Below, in pieces: positions 14,474 through 24,387 of a stretch of 25,296 nt of DNA. The first letter of the stretch is position 1; each line of letters opens with the position of its first letter. The translations under genes were made by a program, and so were the position numbers. Location: NCBI GenBank assembly GCA_946887045.1, contig CAMPKC010000065.1, forward strand, positions 1-25,296. Direction: 5' to 3'. The notes beneath the pieces were generated by a model that worked only from the letters and a program-made list of their open reading frames with translations, had not been told where the DNA came from and did no database searches. Source of the stretch: an uncultured Sphingobacteriaceae bacterium (lineage in GTDB: Bacteria > Bacteroidota > Bacteroidia > Sphingobacteriales > Sphingobacteriaceae).

Positions 14474-17400
14474 CTATTGTTTGCTCGCATTAACTAAGGG
14501 AAGTATCGCATTAACTACTTCAATCCATTTCCCTTCGGTAGAAGCACTTATACTTCCGTCGTACATTGCCTGACACTGAGATGGTGGTAAGTAAAATCTA
14601 CCAACATACGAGGCGTTAAGCAGGACGAAATAAGTCGCCTCTTTATCGGGTTGCAAACTAAAATAGGTATTTACTCGATCATCCCGGATGTCGCGATAAT
14701 CTGATGGAGAGGGCCTGAACGCCTCATCGTTTTCCATTAGTCGGGTATTGATGATTTCCCATCCGGAAGGAAATAACTGCGTTAGTGCCAGATTATCATA
14801 TCTGCCTCGCTTTCCCGGGTTTCTGACATTTACCTGCGCAACAAAGTCTGTGCCCTGTACTAGTTTTTCCGGATTCAGCAATTCACCATTAAGTGAGAAA
14901 TAGCCAATTCTCATAGATAAAATATTCGGATTGTTCTCTTCTTCAATCTTTTGACCAATAGCCGGTTTTCCTTCATTAATTAAACGTATAAATAAGGTAT
15001 TGGTACCCTTGTTTGTTAATGAGGCTACGTTATTACCAAGCAGCTTCACAGGTAATTGCATGATGTATGAATTAACATTAACAGATGAAGCGTTGTTGTT
15101 AATGCGGTAGCTGACCTGGATTCTCTTACCTGAAGTATTGGCCGCGCAATATTTAGAAATTGCGATCAGCGAATAAGCCGTGGTTTGTGTGCTATACCAG
15201 TTTTCCTGCGAAAGTTTTGCAGAAATGGTTCTGACAAGTTGGTTGGCTGCCTGATGCTGACCAAGTAAGGTTAAAGTTTCCAAAATCATCGCCTGGTCGC
15301 GCAGATCGGAGCCAAATGTGCCCGAGGACTGCTTATATTCTTTAACTGTTAAGGGTAGATTTTTGATCAGCTGTAGAGCTGCTTCAGGTTGGCCTGCCAG
15401 TCGATATGCAGCTGCTAATCTCCATTTTGCGGCAGGAGAGAGGTACTTAAATTCTTTTAGCCTGTTCATTGCACCAAGTTCCGCCGCTTTAGATAAAGCC
15501 AACAGATAAAGCCGATAGGCTTGCAACAGATCTCCTCCATAGAAATTTGTAGTCGAGGGTGTCCAGGAAACTGCTTTTGTTTTCTGGAATTGTTTCCACT
15601 GAGAAACGAACCCGACAGGTAATGTAAAGCCCTTAGCTTCTGCCTCGAGCATAAAATGACCAGCGTAGTTTGTGCTCCATTCATCGGCTTCGCCGGCACC
15701 CGGCCAGTACGACATGCTGCCATCGGGCAACTGAAAGCCTTTCAGTCGATCGATGGCAGTTTTGATATTTCGTTCCGACATTGCTTGTCTGCCCGCTGAT
15801 AAATCCATCAGCGTTGATAAATACAATTGAGGGAAGGCCGAAGATGTGGTTTGTTCAACACAGCCATGGGGGTACTGTAAAAGGTAGTTTAATCGTTTTT
15901 CAAGATTGATAGGAGGGATAGAAGAAATTTCCAGCAGCGCTTTACTTGTTCCGGTTGTTCCAAAAGCCTTAAACGGCATCGACAGAGACGATCCTGCTGT
16001 GAGCGTTTTTTCAAGCACTTTCGTGATTAAAGGGCTTGGATTGCGAACATCCAGCTCAATATCGTGTACAGCTGTCTCCCGACCGCTTCGGGCAATTACT
16101 TTTAATCTGGCAATCCCGGAAAAGTCTTTTGTAACCAGATCCAAATAGTGCATCTGGTCGCCGGGTTTAGCAAAGGAAATTCTTTTCCGCTGCCCAGAGG
16201 GATACGTAAAAGCATTGGAGTTTATTTCGATGGTAACATCTTTTATCCCTTTGGCCATTGCAAAAACTGTTACAGGCAGGCGCAATTGCTCTCCGGGGCT
16301 TAATACCCTTGGCATTGTAGCCAATACCATTAATGGCTTTTTTACCTTGACAGCTTTTTCAGCGGTTCCGTAAGCACCATTTTCTCCTGCAATGACCATG
16401 ACCTTTACAGAACCTACGTATTGAGGAAGTTTAAACTTGTGCGTTTGCTTGTTTCCGTTTGAGGTAAAAGGCCCAAGGTATTTCACAACCGGTTTAAATC
16501 TGTTTGCGGTTGGGTTTTTCCCGCCCTTTCCCGATTGTCTGTCGCCGCCGATACTTAAAATTCGTTGCAATTCGCCTCCATAAGCACCAATTACGTAATC
16601 GAAAAGATCCCATGTTTTAACGCCGAGACTTTCTCTGGCATAGAATGAGGCGTGAGGATTCGGGGTTTCGAAGTTGCTTATGTCCAGTAAGCCTTCATCC
16701 ACAATTGCAATGCTGTAAGTCATTTGCTTGCCTGAAGCTTCAGAGACTGTGACAGAAGTTTCAGTTTCCGGTTTTATTTCATTTGCCATGGAGATAAGCG
16801 GCCTCAAAACCGTGGATGGATCTTCCACTTCAATTGGGATCACTCCATACATTCGGATCGGGAGGTCGTTTACTGTTTGCGAATGTGGTTGAAGTAATGT
16901 GACATTTACAAACACATTGGGTGTCATTTCTTTATCTACCCTGAATCTGAATAGCGTCTGTCCTTTTTTTGCCTCGAACCAAAACGTTTTTAAAACCCTG
17001 CTTCCGTTTTCTATGCTTATTAAGCCACGACCTGCATTTGAAGCCGGTATAGTAAGAATGGCCTCTTCACCCACCTTGTATTTTTCTTTGTTTGATGTGA
17101 ATGAAAGCATTACCGCCTCAGACGGATTTTCATTTTGCAGCCTGTCGTCCCAGTTCGGCCAGTCAATGTAAACGAATTTACCGGTAGAATGCCCTGTTTC
17201 CAAATCTCGTACCCTGATGAGATAACGGCCCCATTCTGGTTGGTTTATTCGCAGGTTCCATCTTCCTTTGCCGTTGTTAAGCTGAAGAGTACTTGTACTG
17301 ATCAGTTTGTTATATTCATCCTGTGTGAAATTGCTGACTGAGTTTTCCTCTTCGTCCCACCACCAGCGCCATTTAACTTTGTATAATTCGATTTCTACCT

Positions 17401-20092
17401 TTCTGTTTCCAGATTGTAATCTGCCGCTCGGATCGACATTAACTATTTCAATTAAATGATTGACATCGGTAACCAGCATTCCCGAGTTTCGAGCTCCTTC
17501 GGGAGTTTTAATGCCAACGTATCCGCTATATGGATGGTAAGGCATGGAAACCTGGTTGATGCTGAAATTACCGCCCGGCTCAAATACTTTTACCAGGAAA
17601 TTGGCATTTAAAATCCCCGGTGCCTGCTGTTCAAGATTTATGTTTGCATCAATGTTTGTAATTCCATTTTCATCCAGTTTGCCATCGAATACATTTTGTA
17701 GCTGAGAACCGAACTGACGGATAGGGTCGTCAAAGCTATACTGTTCAAAATTCCGGAAAGTGGTTTTTCCCGAAGATAAGAATGCATCAACCTTCGCTTT
17801 CAGGTTTTTGGCGACACCGCCGAACAGCCATTCTGCTTTCAATAAACCTTTAATGTCTTCATCTTTAGTTAATTGTGTTCTTTTTTTAAATGAAAGGTTT
17901 ATTTTAAGTCTGTTGGGCATAATAGTCTCGATGCGAATCCTTTTCTCGAATCGGGCTCCGCCTGCTTTTACCTTTGCCGTCCAGTTTCCTGTCGGTGAGG
18001 TGCTCTCTGTCAGGGTTTTAAACGTGTAAAATCCATTTAGCGATTTTGTCTCGGTCGTTCTTTTGAAAAGTTGTCCCTGAGGAGTATACAGTTCAAAATC
18101 AACAGGGTGGTTTTTGGGTAATTTGTTTTGTTTATCATCTAAAATGAAGGTAAGAAATATGGAATCTCCCGGTCGCCATACTCCACGTTCTCCGTAAATA
18201 AACCCTTTGATTCCTTTTTGAACCACGGAACCACCTACGTTAAAGCGACTTAACGGCAAGGACCCCGCATCGTCAAGCTTCAAATAACCACGTTCATTTC
18301 CTTTTTTAGCAATCAGTAAATAGGGTTTTCGTGGCAGCTGTATCTCAACCATCCCGTCGGCTCCTGATTTGGACCGGCCTATTATCTGTTTTTGAAAGTC
18401 AAGCAGTTCCAGTTCAACGTCCACCATCGGCTCTGCTGATAAAATGTCTGTTACGGCAATAGTAAGGTTATTATTGTTTCCTTGTTTGGCAATCAAGCCA
18501 ATGTTCGATGCGAGTACATTGCGCGAAGCCCATCTCTCTTTGTTATAATAGGAGCTGCTGCAGGGATCCTTCCGTTCATTCCAGTTGTATCCATAGGGGT
18601 AGTAATTGTCGTATCGCGACCAAAATTCATCGTCTTCATCAATTCCGGTAGGGGTGCCTTCATCGTATTCGTCTTCATTGTCTTCATTCTCGTTTTTTTC
18701 ATCCGAAGGCTTGGATTTGCAGGAATAGACTGAATAAGAAGGGCGGTACCCAATGGTAATTCGATAAATGGCTCCAGGTTCGGTTCGGATAAGCTTATCT
18801 ATATCCAACATAAAGCGATTTTTTTTATGCAGGTTGAGGCTTCTATCAGCGTTAAGTTTAATTGTTAGTTGTTTTACCGGCTTTGCAACCTGTCTGAGCT
18901 GATTTTCGCCGTCCAGTTTATTCTGCTGCAGATATTGGGGAATGTTATTTCCATAGATTTTAATTATTGATACATCTACGGCATTCAGGTTAACAGCTTC
19001 AAACGGCATCATTAACCGCCCCGAATGAGGGAGTATAACACCCTGGCCCGGTATTGACACGGATGGTTCGGTATTCTGAAACGTCACGCTTCCGCTGAAG
19101 GACACCGGGAGCTTTTTTCCTTCAAAATTCTCTATACCTTCATTAACAAAAATTGTATGATGGCCATCTAAACCTGCAGATGGATAGAGCTTTATTTCAT
19201 TACCATTTATAGCGTATGCCGGCATTTCAGATTCGCTGATTCCCAGTAAACCGTTTAATTCCTGGCCAATTCGAATTGGGTCTGAAAACAGAACTGATAC
19301 GTATTGTTCTTCGCCCTGAATAACCTTTAAACTTAAGACCTTGAAGTCGTTGACTGCCGGAACTTCTACTTCTTCTGTACCTTTTCCATCAATGTTCAAG
19401 GGCTTCCCATCGTAATTAATAATAAGATTTTTATCGTTTTTATAACGCTGAATGTTCTCTATAATAAATGTATGATTACGGGTTTCCAGGTTATGTGTCC
19501 AGCTTATTTTTGTATTCGTATCATAATTTACCGCAAGTAATTTTTCAATTAGAGCAGTCTCTTCAATATCTGCCGTAGTAATCGACCCTGTCAACTTCAT
19601 CTTCTCCGAAGCATTATTAGACATAGATCGCAAGCCTGCAAAATCAATAGAGAAGTCTGGTTTTATGGTTTCGAAATCGAACCTGAATGTTTTTAGGTTT
19701 GGCGGAACCTCCATCAACTGAGATAGGTCGATAGATGCAGTATAAATTTTTGCTGGTTCTAAGTTCGCATCTGGCCTGAATTCGATGGTTCTTGAGTCGG
19801 CCCAAAAAGCTTTACCTTTTATTTCCGGCGAAAAGTGGAACAGTTTCTCTTCAATTGCTTCATTTTGAGTGTGAAGCTTCTGAACATCAGCAGACAAACG
19901 TATTTGAATTCGGCTTTGTCTTGAAATAATTCCGGTGGTATAGCTTTCTACATAGCTGCTGTATAGCTCGTAATTGTTCTGATGTCTGACTTCAACAGAC
20001 TTGTGCTTATAAACAGATAGAATGGCTAAAGCAAGTAAGGTGCAAAGAATCAGATTCTTTGCGTTTTTTTGTAGAAAGTTTTCAGGAAGCAT
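14474..20092 (-). CDS. Bacterial alpha-2-macroglobulin (YfhM-like, thioester-containing)
   Basis: A 1872-residue periplasmic protease-trapping protein. After a short cytoplasmic start it has one hydrophobic helix (about residues 13-28). No cysteine lipobox is seen, so it seems anchored by an uncleaved helix rather than a lipid as in E. coli YfhM. Macroglobulin domains follow. The MG2 type is marked by G-E-R-G-V-W-R-P-G-D-S near residue 635, and the A2M core by G-P-F-T-S-N-G and P-R-V-L-S-P-G-E near 1220-1290. The thioester motif is G-C-V-E-Q with the reactive cysteine at C1411. A helical thioester domain and a C-terminal beta domain close the protein. An acidic, Tyr-rich insert spans about 460-515. 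The gene is followed by pbpC. The pair is thought to guard gaps in the outer membrane and murein against foreign proteases. Confidence 0.93.
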   Translation of the reverse strand: MLPENFLQKNAKNLILCTLLALAILSVYKHKSVEVRHQNNYELYSSYVESYTTGIISRQSRIQIRLSADVQKLHTQNEAIEEKLFHFSPEIKGKAFWADSRTIEFRPDANLEPAKIYTASIDLSQLMEVPPNLKTFRFDFETIKPDFSIDFAGLRSMSNNASEKMKLTGSITTADIEETALIEKLLAVNYDTNTKISWTHNLETRNHTFIIENIQRYKNDKNLIINYDGKPLNIDGKGTEEVEVPAVNDFKVLSLKVIQGEEQYVSVLFSDPIRIGQELNGLLGISESEMPAYAINGNEIKLYPSAGLDGHHTIFVNEGIENFEGKKLPVSFSGSVTFQNTEPSVSIPGQGVILPHSGRLMMPFEAVNLNAVDVSIIKIYGNNIPQYLQQNKLDGENQLRQVAKPVKQLTIKLNADRSLNLHKKNRFMLDIDKLIRTEPGAIYRITIGYRPSYSVYSCKSKPSDEKNENEDNEDEYDEGTPTGIDEDDEFWSRYDNYYPYGYNWNERKDPCSSSYYNKERWASRNVLASNIGLIAKQGNNNNLTIAVTDILSAEPMVDVELELLDFQKQIIGRSKSGADGMVEIQLPRKPYLLIAKKGNERGYLKLDDAGSLPLSRFNVGGSVVQKGIKGFIYGERGVWRPGDSIFLTFILDDKQNKLPKNHPVDFELYTPQGQLFKRTTETKSLNGFYTFKTLTESTSPTGNWTAKVKAGGARFEKRIRIETIMPNRLKINLSFKKRTQLTKDEDIKGLLKAEWLFGGVAKNLKAKVDAFLSSGKTTFRNFEQYSFDDPIRQFGSQLQNVFDGKLDENGITNIDANINLEQQAPGILNANFLVKVFEPGGNFSINQVSMPYHPYSGYVGIKTPEGARNSGMLVTDVNHLIEIVNVDPSGRLQSGNRKVEIELYKVKWRWWWDEEENSVSNFTQDEYNKLISTSTLQLNNGKGRWNLRINQPEWGRYLIRVRDLETGHSTGKFVYIDWPNWDDRLQNENPSEAVMLSFTSNKEKYKVGEEAILTIPASNAGRGLISIENGSRVLKTFWFEAKKGQTLFRFRVDKEMTPNVFVNVTLLQPHSQTVNDLPIRMYGVIPIEVEDPSTVLRPLISMANEIKPETETSVTVSEASGKQMTYSIAIVDEGLLDISNFETPNPHASFYARESLGVKTWDLFDYVIGAYGGELQRILSIGGDRQSGKGGKNPTANRFKPVVKYLGPFTSNGNKQTHKFKLPQYVGSVKVMVIAGENGAYGTAEKAVKVKKPLMVLATMPRVLSPGEQLRLPVTVFAMAKGIKDVTIEINSNAFTYPSGQRKRISFAKPGDQMHYLDLVTKDFSGIARLKVIARSGRETAVHDIELDVRNPSPLITKVLEKTLTAGSSLSMPFKAFGTTGTSKALLEISSIPPINLEKRLNYLLQYPHGCVEQTTSSAFPQLYLSTLMDLSAGRQAMSERNIKTAIDRLKGFQLPDGSMSYWPGAGEADEWSTNYAGHFMLEAEAKGFTLPVGFVSQWKQFQKTKAVSWTPSTTNFYGGDLLQAYRLYLLALSKAAELGAMNRLKEFKYLSPAAKWRLAAAYRLAGQPEAALQLIKNLPLTVKEYKQSSGTFGSDLRDQAMILETLTLLGQHQAANQLVRTISAKLSQENWYSTQTTAYSLIAISKYCAANTSGKRIQVSYRINNNASSVNVNSYIMQLPVKLLGNNVASLTNKGTNTLFIRLINEGKPAIGQKIEEENNPNILSMRIGYFSLNGELLNPEKLVQGTDFVAQVNVRNPGKRGRYDNLALTQLFPSGWEIINTRLMENDEAFRPSPSDYRDIRDDRVNTYFSLQPDKEATYFVLLNASYVGRFYLPPSQCQAMYDGSISASTEGKWIEVVNAILPLVNASKQ

Positions 20093-20142
20093 AAGGCTAC
20101 GATTGCGCCTGAAAGTACAGAATTTTTCATAAACGAAAAATA

Positions 20143-20568
20143 TTATCCAATCATTACTCCAACTTTATTCAGAACCGGGATTCTGATAAAGTTGGATTCA
20201 ATAATACTTTCGGGAAGGAAGATGAACTTTTTATCATAGATATTTCCGTCGATATAATAGCTTAACCAATATTCGTTTGTCAAGCCAAATACCTGCTCGT
20301 CAATAGCTTCAATTTTTGCGTAATCTTTCGCTGCCAAATCACCGATAGAATGTCGTAAAATAGATGTTTTAACTTCTTCTCCGTCTTTTAATCCGTACCC
20401 CTTAGAGCTTACTAAAACAGTTTCGATGGGCCGTTCCTTGAGGTTGATAAGGTAAACACTCCAGTCTTTCGCCTCGGGGGTTGCATTCTCTAAAACCACC
20501 GCTACCGCGATATCTTCAACTATATTTTCCGGGAGATCTTTTTTCATGAACTCAATACTGTTTAGCAT
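20143..20568 (-). CDS. Uncharacterised small protein downstream of topA
   Basis: I do not recognise this 141-residue protein. It starts with an ATG 17 nt after the topA stop and ends 50 nt before the A2M start, which makes it part of the same transcript. It has no signal peptide, membrane helix or cysteine pair. The sequence alternates strands and turns and holds two aromatic patches (W-S-V-Y-L-I-N-L and E-Y-W-L-S-Y-Y-I-D-G-N-I-Y), then a hydrophobic C-terminus (I-R-I-P-V-L-N-K-V-G-V-M-I-G). This suggests a small all-beta or alpha-beta cytoplasmic domain. A second in-frame ATG at codon 8 (20547) could be the true start. Even composition and normal codon use argue that it is a real gene. Confidence 0.75.
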   Translation of the reverse strand: MLNSIEFMKKDLPENIVEDIAVAVVLENATPEAKDWSVYLINLKERPIETVLVSSKGYGLKDGEEVKTSILRHSIGDLAAKDYAKIEAIDEQVFGLTNEYWLSYYIDGNIYDKKFIFLPESIIESNFIRIPVLNKVGVMIG

Positions 20569-20585
20569 CTATGCAGAGCAAGCTA

Positions 20586-23138
20586 TTATTTCTTTTTAAC
20601 CGCTGCTTTTTTGCTTTTGTTTTTTGCTTTCTTCTCAAATGCATCAGGAATTTGTTCTGTGATCAATTTCTTTACATCTTCAAGAGACAGTACAGCCAGT
20701 TCCTCAGGAGTATATTTTTGATTGGTTTCCGGATTCTTGCCGAGCTTTAACATTTGTTTTCCGAAGCGGATAAATGGTCCCCATCGACCGTTCTCAATGG
20801 CGATTTTCTCGTCTTCCCAATTTTGAATAAACCTGTTGGATTCTTTCTCCAGCTTTTTATCCACCAGTTCTTCAATTTCAGCTTGACTAAGATTATCGAA
20901 ATTATAACGTGCCGGTATGTTTATGAAAAGGTCGTTCCATTTAATAAAAGGTCCGAACCTGCCTTTTCCCTTCGTAACAGGATGGCCCTTATATTCTGCA
21001 ACAGGCGCATCGATAGCAATTTTCTCTTTGATAATTTCAATTGCCCGCTCTTGGGTAACAGAAAGGGGATCCTCGTTTTTGGGTAATGAAATAAAAGCTT
21101 CGCCCCATTTTACATAAGGCCCGAAACGCCCAACGCCGATAATTACTTCTTTTCCTTCATAATCAGCCAGTTTTAAGGGGAGTTTGAAAAGTTCAAGAGC
21201 TTCTTCAAGAGTAATAGAAGATACCGACTGCGCTTTCAACAAACTTGCGTATTGTGGTTTTTCTTCGCTGTCGACTTCGCCGATCTGAACCAATGGTCCG
21301 AACTTTCCAACTTTTGTATACACATTTTTTCCGCTTACAGGATCAACACCCAATAAACGTTCTCCGCTAGCCCTATCAGCATGCTGAAGAGTGTTTTCAA
21401 CCTCGATATGGAATGGGTTGTAGAAGGACCTGATCATTTCGGTCCATTCTTTTAATCCGTGGGCAATTTCATCGAATTCTTTTTCTACAGAAGCTGTAAA
21501 ATTAAAATCAACAATACCCTTAAAGTGTTGAACCAGAAAGTCGTTCACCACCGCCCCAATGTCTGTAGGGAAGAGCTTTGACTTTTCTGCACCAGTTATT
21601 TCAGCCCTGGTTTCTTTTTTAATAGCTCCGTTTGCGAGAGTGAAAACACAGAAGTTTCTGGTTTTACCATCCCGGTCTTCTTTTACTACGTAGCCCCGGT
21701 TTTGAATAGTAGAAATTGTAGGAGCGTAAGTAGACGGACGACCTATTCCAAGTTCTTCAAGTTTCTTAACCAAACTGGCCTCTGTATATCGTGCCGGAGG
21801 TCTGCTAAAGCGTTCGGTTGCTTTTATTTCCTGAGCTTGCAGGCTCTGACCCTTGCTTAAAGGGGGAAGAATGGCATTGTCTGTTTCCGCTCCATCCAAA
21901 TGTAGTTCAGTCTCTTCGTCCGTAGACTCCATATAAACCTTCAGGAATCCATCGAATTTCATAACCTCACCGTTTGCTACAAAGTTCTCTTTTCTGGTTG
22001 ATATGTCGATTTTAGCAGTGGTTTTTTCGAACTGAGCTTCGCTCATCTGAGAAGCAATAGCGCGTTTCCAGATTAATTCATAAAGCCTGGTTTCTGAAGC
22101 ATCGCCATTGATGGTATGTTGTTCAAAATAAGTAGGCCGGATTGCTTCGTGAGCTTCCTGAGCGCCTGCAGATTTGGTTTTAAATGTTCTTTGCTGATAA
22201 TATTTTGTTCCATAGGCCGAATTAATTTCCGCTGCTGCGGCATTTAAAGCAGTCTCTGATAAGTTTACCGAATCGGTACGCATATAGGTGATCTTTCCCG
22301 ATTCGTAAAGCTTTTGTGCTACCGTCATCGTTCTCGAAACCGAAAATCCCAGCTTTCTGCTAGCCTCTTGCTGTAAAGTGGAGGTTGTAAACGGAGGGGC
22401 CGGGTTGCGTTTAGTAGGCCGTGTTTCTAAGCTTGATATGGTATAGGACGCGTTGATACAGTCTTCTAAAAACATGGTTGCCTCAGCTTCGGTATCATAA
22501 CGTTCGGGTAATTCTGCTCTGAACAGTTCTTTTGCCTTGCCTGTAGAGAAAATGGCTATGATTTTATAAGCAGCAGTACTTTGGAAACTAGTGATCTCGC
22601 GTTCTCGATCCACGATAAGTCGCACTGCAACGGATTGTACTCGTCCGGCAGATAGGGAAGGCTTAACTTTTTTCCATAAAACCGGAGAAAGCTCGAAACC
22701 TACTAAGCGATCTAAAACGCGTCGCGCTTGTTGAGCATGAACCAGATTATAATCGATTTTTCGAGGGGTATCAATTGCTTTTAAAATAGCAGGTTTTGTG
22801 ATTTCGTGAAAAACAATGCGTTTTGTACTGTCCTCCTTTAATCCTAACGTTTCATAAAGGTGCCATGAAATAGCTTCTCCCTCGCGGTCCTCATCCGATG
22901 CTAACCAAACCATTTCGGCTTCTTTTGCGAGTTTCCTTAGTTCGGTAACGACAGCTTTTTTATCTGCAGGAACTTCGTACTTCTGGTCGAAATTGTTGTT
23001 TACATCGATCGCATCGTCGGTTTTAACCAAATCGCGAATGTGACCATAGCTTGATTTTACAAGGAAATCTTTTCCTAAATATCCTTCTATTGTCTTTGCT
23101 TTTGCGGGTGATTCAACTATGAGTAGATTTTTTGCCAT
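20586..23138 (-). CDS. topA: DNA topoisomerase I (type IA)
   Basis: An 850-residue type IA topoisomerase that relaxes negative supercoils. The TOPRIM domain opens the protein (L-L-I-V-E-S-P-A-K-A-K-T-I, with E9 catalytic) and has its acidic triad in D-E-D-R-E-G-E-A-I-S-W-H-L near residue 80. The active-site tyrosine is Y285 in I-T-Y-M-R-T-D-S, with R287 beside it. Instead of zinc ribbons, the C-terminal third carries successive topoisomerase C-terminal repeats built around G-x-F/W-G-P-F/Y-x-K/R-W/F (four or so between about 590 and 810). It ends in a Lys/Ala-rich tail. This organisation is usual in Bacteroidota. The gene has its own promoter and leads a tight series of genes toward A2M and pbpC. 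Confidence 0.96.
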   Translation of the reverse strand: MAKNLLIVESPAKAKTIEGYLGKDFLVKSSYGHIRDLVKTDDAIDVNNNFDQKYEVPADKKAVVTELRKLAKEAEMVWLASDEDREGEAISWHLYETLGLKEDSTKRIVFHEITKPAILKAIDTPRKIDYNLVHAQQARRVLDRLVGFELSPVLWKKVKPSLSAGRVQSVAVRLIVDREREITSFQSTAAYKIIAIFSTGKAKELFRAELPERYDTEAEATMFLEDCINASYTISSLETRPTKRNPAPPFTTSTLQQEASRKLGFSVSRTMTVAQKLYESGKITYMRTDSVNLSETALNAAAAEINSAYGTKYYQQRTFKTKSAGAQEAHEAIRPTYFEQHTINGDASETRLYELIWKRAIASQMSEAQFEKTTAKIDISTRKENFVANGEVMKFDGFLKVYMESTDEETELHLDGAETDNAILPPLSKGQSLQAQEIKATERFSRPPARYTEASLVKKLEELGIGRPSTYAPTISTIQNRGYVVKEDRDGKTRNFCVFTLANGAIKKETRAEITGAEKSKLFPTDIGAVVNDFLVQHFKGIVDFNFTASVEKEFDEIAHGLKEWTEMIRSFYNPFHIEVENTLQHADRASGERLLGVDPVSGKNVYTKVGKFGPLVQIGEVDSEEKPQYASLLKAQSVSSITLEEALELFKLPLKLADYEGKEVIIGVGRFGPYVKWGEAFISLPKNEDPLSVTQERAIEIIKEKIAIDAPVAEYKGHPVTKGKGRFGPFIKWNDLFINIPARYNFDNLSQAEIEELVDKKLEKESNRFIQNWEDEKIAIENGRWGPFIRFGKQMLKLGKNPETNQKYTPEELAVLSLEDVKKLITEQIPDAFEKKAKNKSKKAAVKKK

Positions 23139-23155
23139 TCAAGAACCTTTTTCTG

Positions 23156-23186
23156 CAAATAAAGACATTAAAAGAAGGAATGCAAA
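23156..23186 (-). promoter_or_regulatory. Promoter of topA
   Basis: On the minus strand, TTTG (23186-23183) is followed after exactly 19 nt by TTTATTTG (23163-23156). The -7 element matches TANNTTTG at seven of eight positions. The topA ATG lies 17 nt beyond it. Confidence 0.7.
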
Positions 23187-23286
23187 ATTCATTTGCCTTA
23201 TGATTAAATTAAAGCACGTGTTGGATCAAAATGTTTTTGTGGGTAATGGATTGATTATGTTTATGTTATTGTTGAGATCAGGTCGG

Positions 23287-24375
23287 CTAAATCAAAAATC
23301 CGCCTCCTAATAAATCGTTGCCTTCGTAAAACACAGCAGACTGACCAGGGGCTATTCCGCTAACAGAATGATGAAAATCTACTTTCATGTGCTCGCCTTC
23401 CTGTACAATTGAGCTTAATGTTCCCGAATCTTTATAGCGAATCTTCGTAATCGCTTCCATCGGCTCAAGAATGGTTTCATATTTGATAAGATTCAGTCCT
23501 CTTACCAGAGCGGTAGATCGTTCCAGCTCATCAGCAGTGCCGAGCACAACGGTATTTATTGCGGGCATTATCTCTGTGACAAACATGGGGTGCCCCAAAG
23601 CAATTCCCAAGCCCTTTCGTTGGCCTATAGTATAAAATGGATAGCCTTTATGTTGCCCAACAACGGTGCCATCTGTTAATATAAAGTTTCCGGGACCAAC
23701 ACGTTCATCCAGATCCTCCACCCGGTTTCTTAAAAATGCTCTGTAGTCATTATCGGGTACGAAGCAGATTTCATAACTTTCACTCTTTTTGGCAAGTTCT
23801 GCCTGGCCCATATCCAAAGCCATTTGGCGTATTTCGGCTTTCGCGAAGCTGCCCAACGGGAACTTAGTTCTTGCAAGATTCTCTTGTGATACCCCCCAAA
23901 GAACATAGGACTGATCCTTGTTTTCGTCTTTGCCTTTTGAGATTACATAACGACCATTATCGTGCTGGCGAATATTTGCATAATGCCCGGTAGCAATGAA
24001 TTCGCAATCGAGTTTATTGGCACGTTTCAGGAGCGCATCCCATTTGATGTGAGTGTTGCACAATACGCAAGGGTTAGGGGTGCGACCAGCAAGGTACTCG
24101 TCTACGAAATTATCGATTACAAAATCTCCAAACTCATTTCTGATATCGAGGATATAGTGGGGGAAGCCGTAACCAACTGCAAGGGCACGGGCGTCGTTAA
24201 TCGAATCGAGACTGCAGCATCCAGTCTCTTTTGAGGAGCTTCCCGAAGAAGCATAGTCCCATGTTTTCATGGTTAACCCGATTACCTCGTATCCCTGTTC
24301 ATGCAGCATCACTGCGGCCACCGAGCTATCAACTCCACCACTCATTGCTACTAAAATTCTTCCGTGCTTGCTCAT
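23287..24375 (-). CDS. mnmA: tRNA-specific 2-thiouridylase
   Basis: From the ATG at 24375 this is a 362-residue MnmA, which installs the 2-thio group on wobble uridine 34 of tRNA for Lys, Glu and Gln. The PP-loop ATP site S-G-G-V-D-S-S is at residues 12-18. The two catalytic cysteines are present: C106 in N-P-C-V-L-C-N and C204 in Y-E-I-C-F-V-P. G-H-Y-A and N-K-D-Q-S-Y-V-L-W also match the family, and G-Q-R-K-G-L-G-I marks the central domain. The frame is open to a TTG at 24390, but that codon lies inside the -7 promoter element, so the ATG is the start. It lies 148 nt upstream of topA, which has its own promoter. Confidence 0.96.
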   Translation of the reverse strand: MSKHGRILVAMSGGVDSSVAAVMLHEQGYEVIGLTMKTWDYASSGSSSKETGCCSLDSINDARALAVGYGFPHYILDIRNEFGDFVIDNFVDEYLAGRTPNPCVLCNTHIKWDALLKRANKLDCEFIATGHYANIRQHDNGRYVISKGKDENKDQSYVLWGVSQENLARTKFPLGSFAKAEIRQMALDMGQAELAKKSESYEICFVPDNDYRAFLRNRVEDLDERVGPGNFILTDGTVVGQHKGYPFYTIGQRKGLGIALGHPMFVTEIMPAINTVVLGTADELERSTALVRGLNLIKYETILEPMEAITKIRYKDSGTLSSIVQEGEHMKVDFHHSVSGIAPGQSAVFYEGNDLLGGGFLI

Positions 24376-24387
24376 CTTTAAAGGGTA

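Noticed and set aside
18482..18733. Hydrophobic plus-strand open frame opposite the A2M acidic insert
   Set aside because: Its Val/Ile/Phe-rich sequence is the complement of the Asp/Glu/Asn run, so it is not a membrane protein gene.
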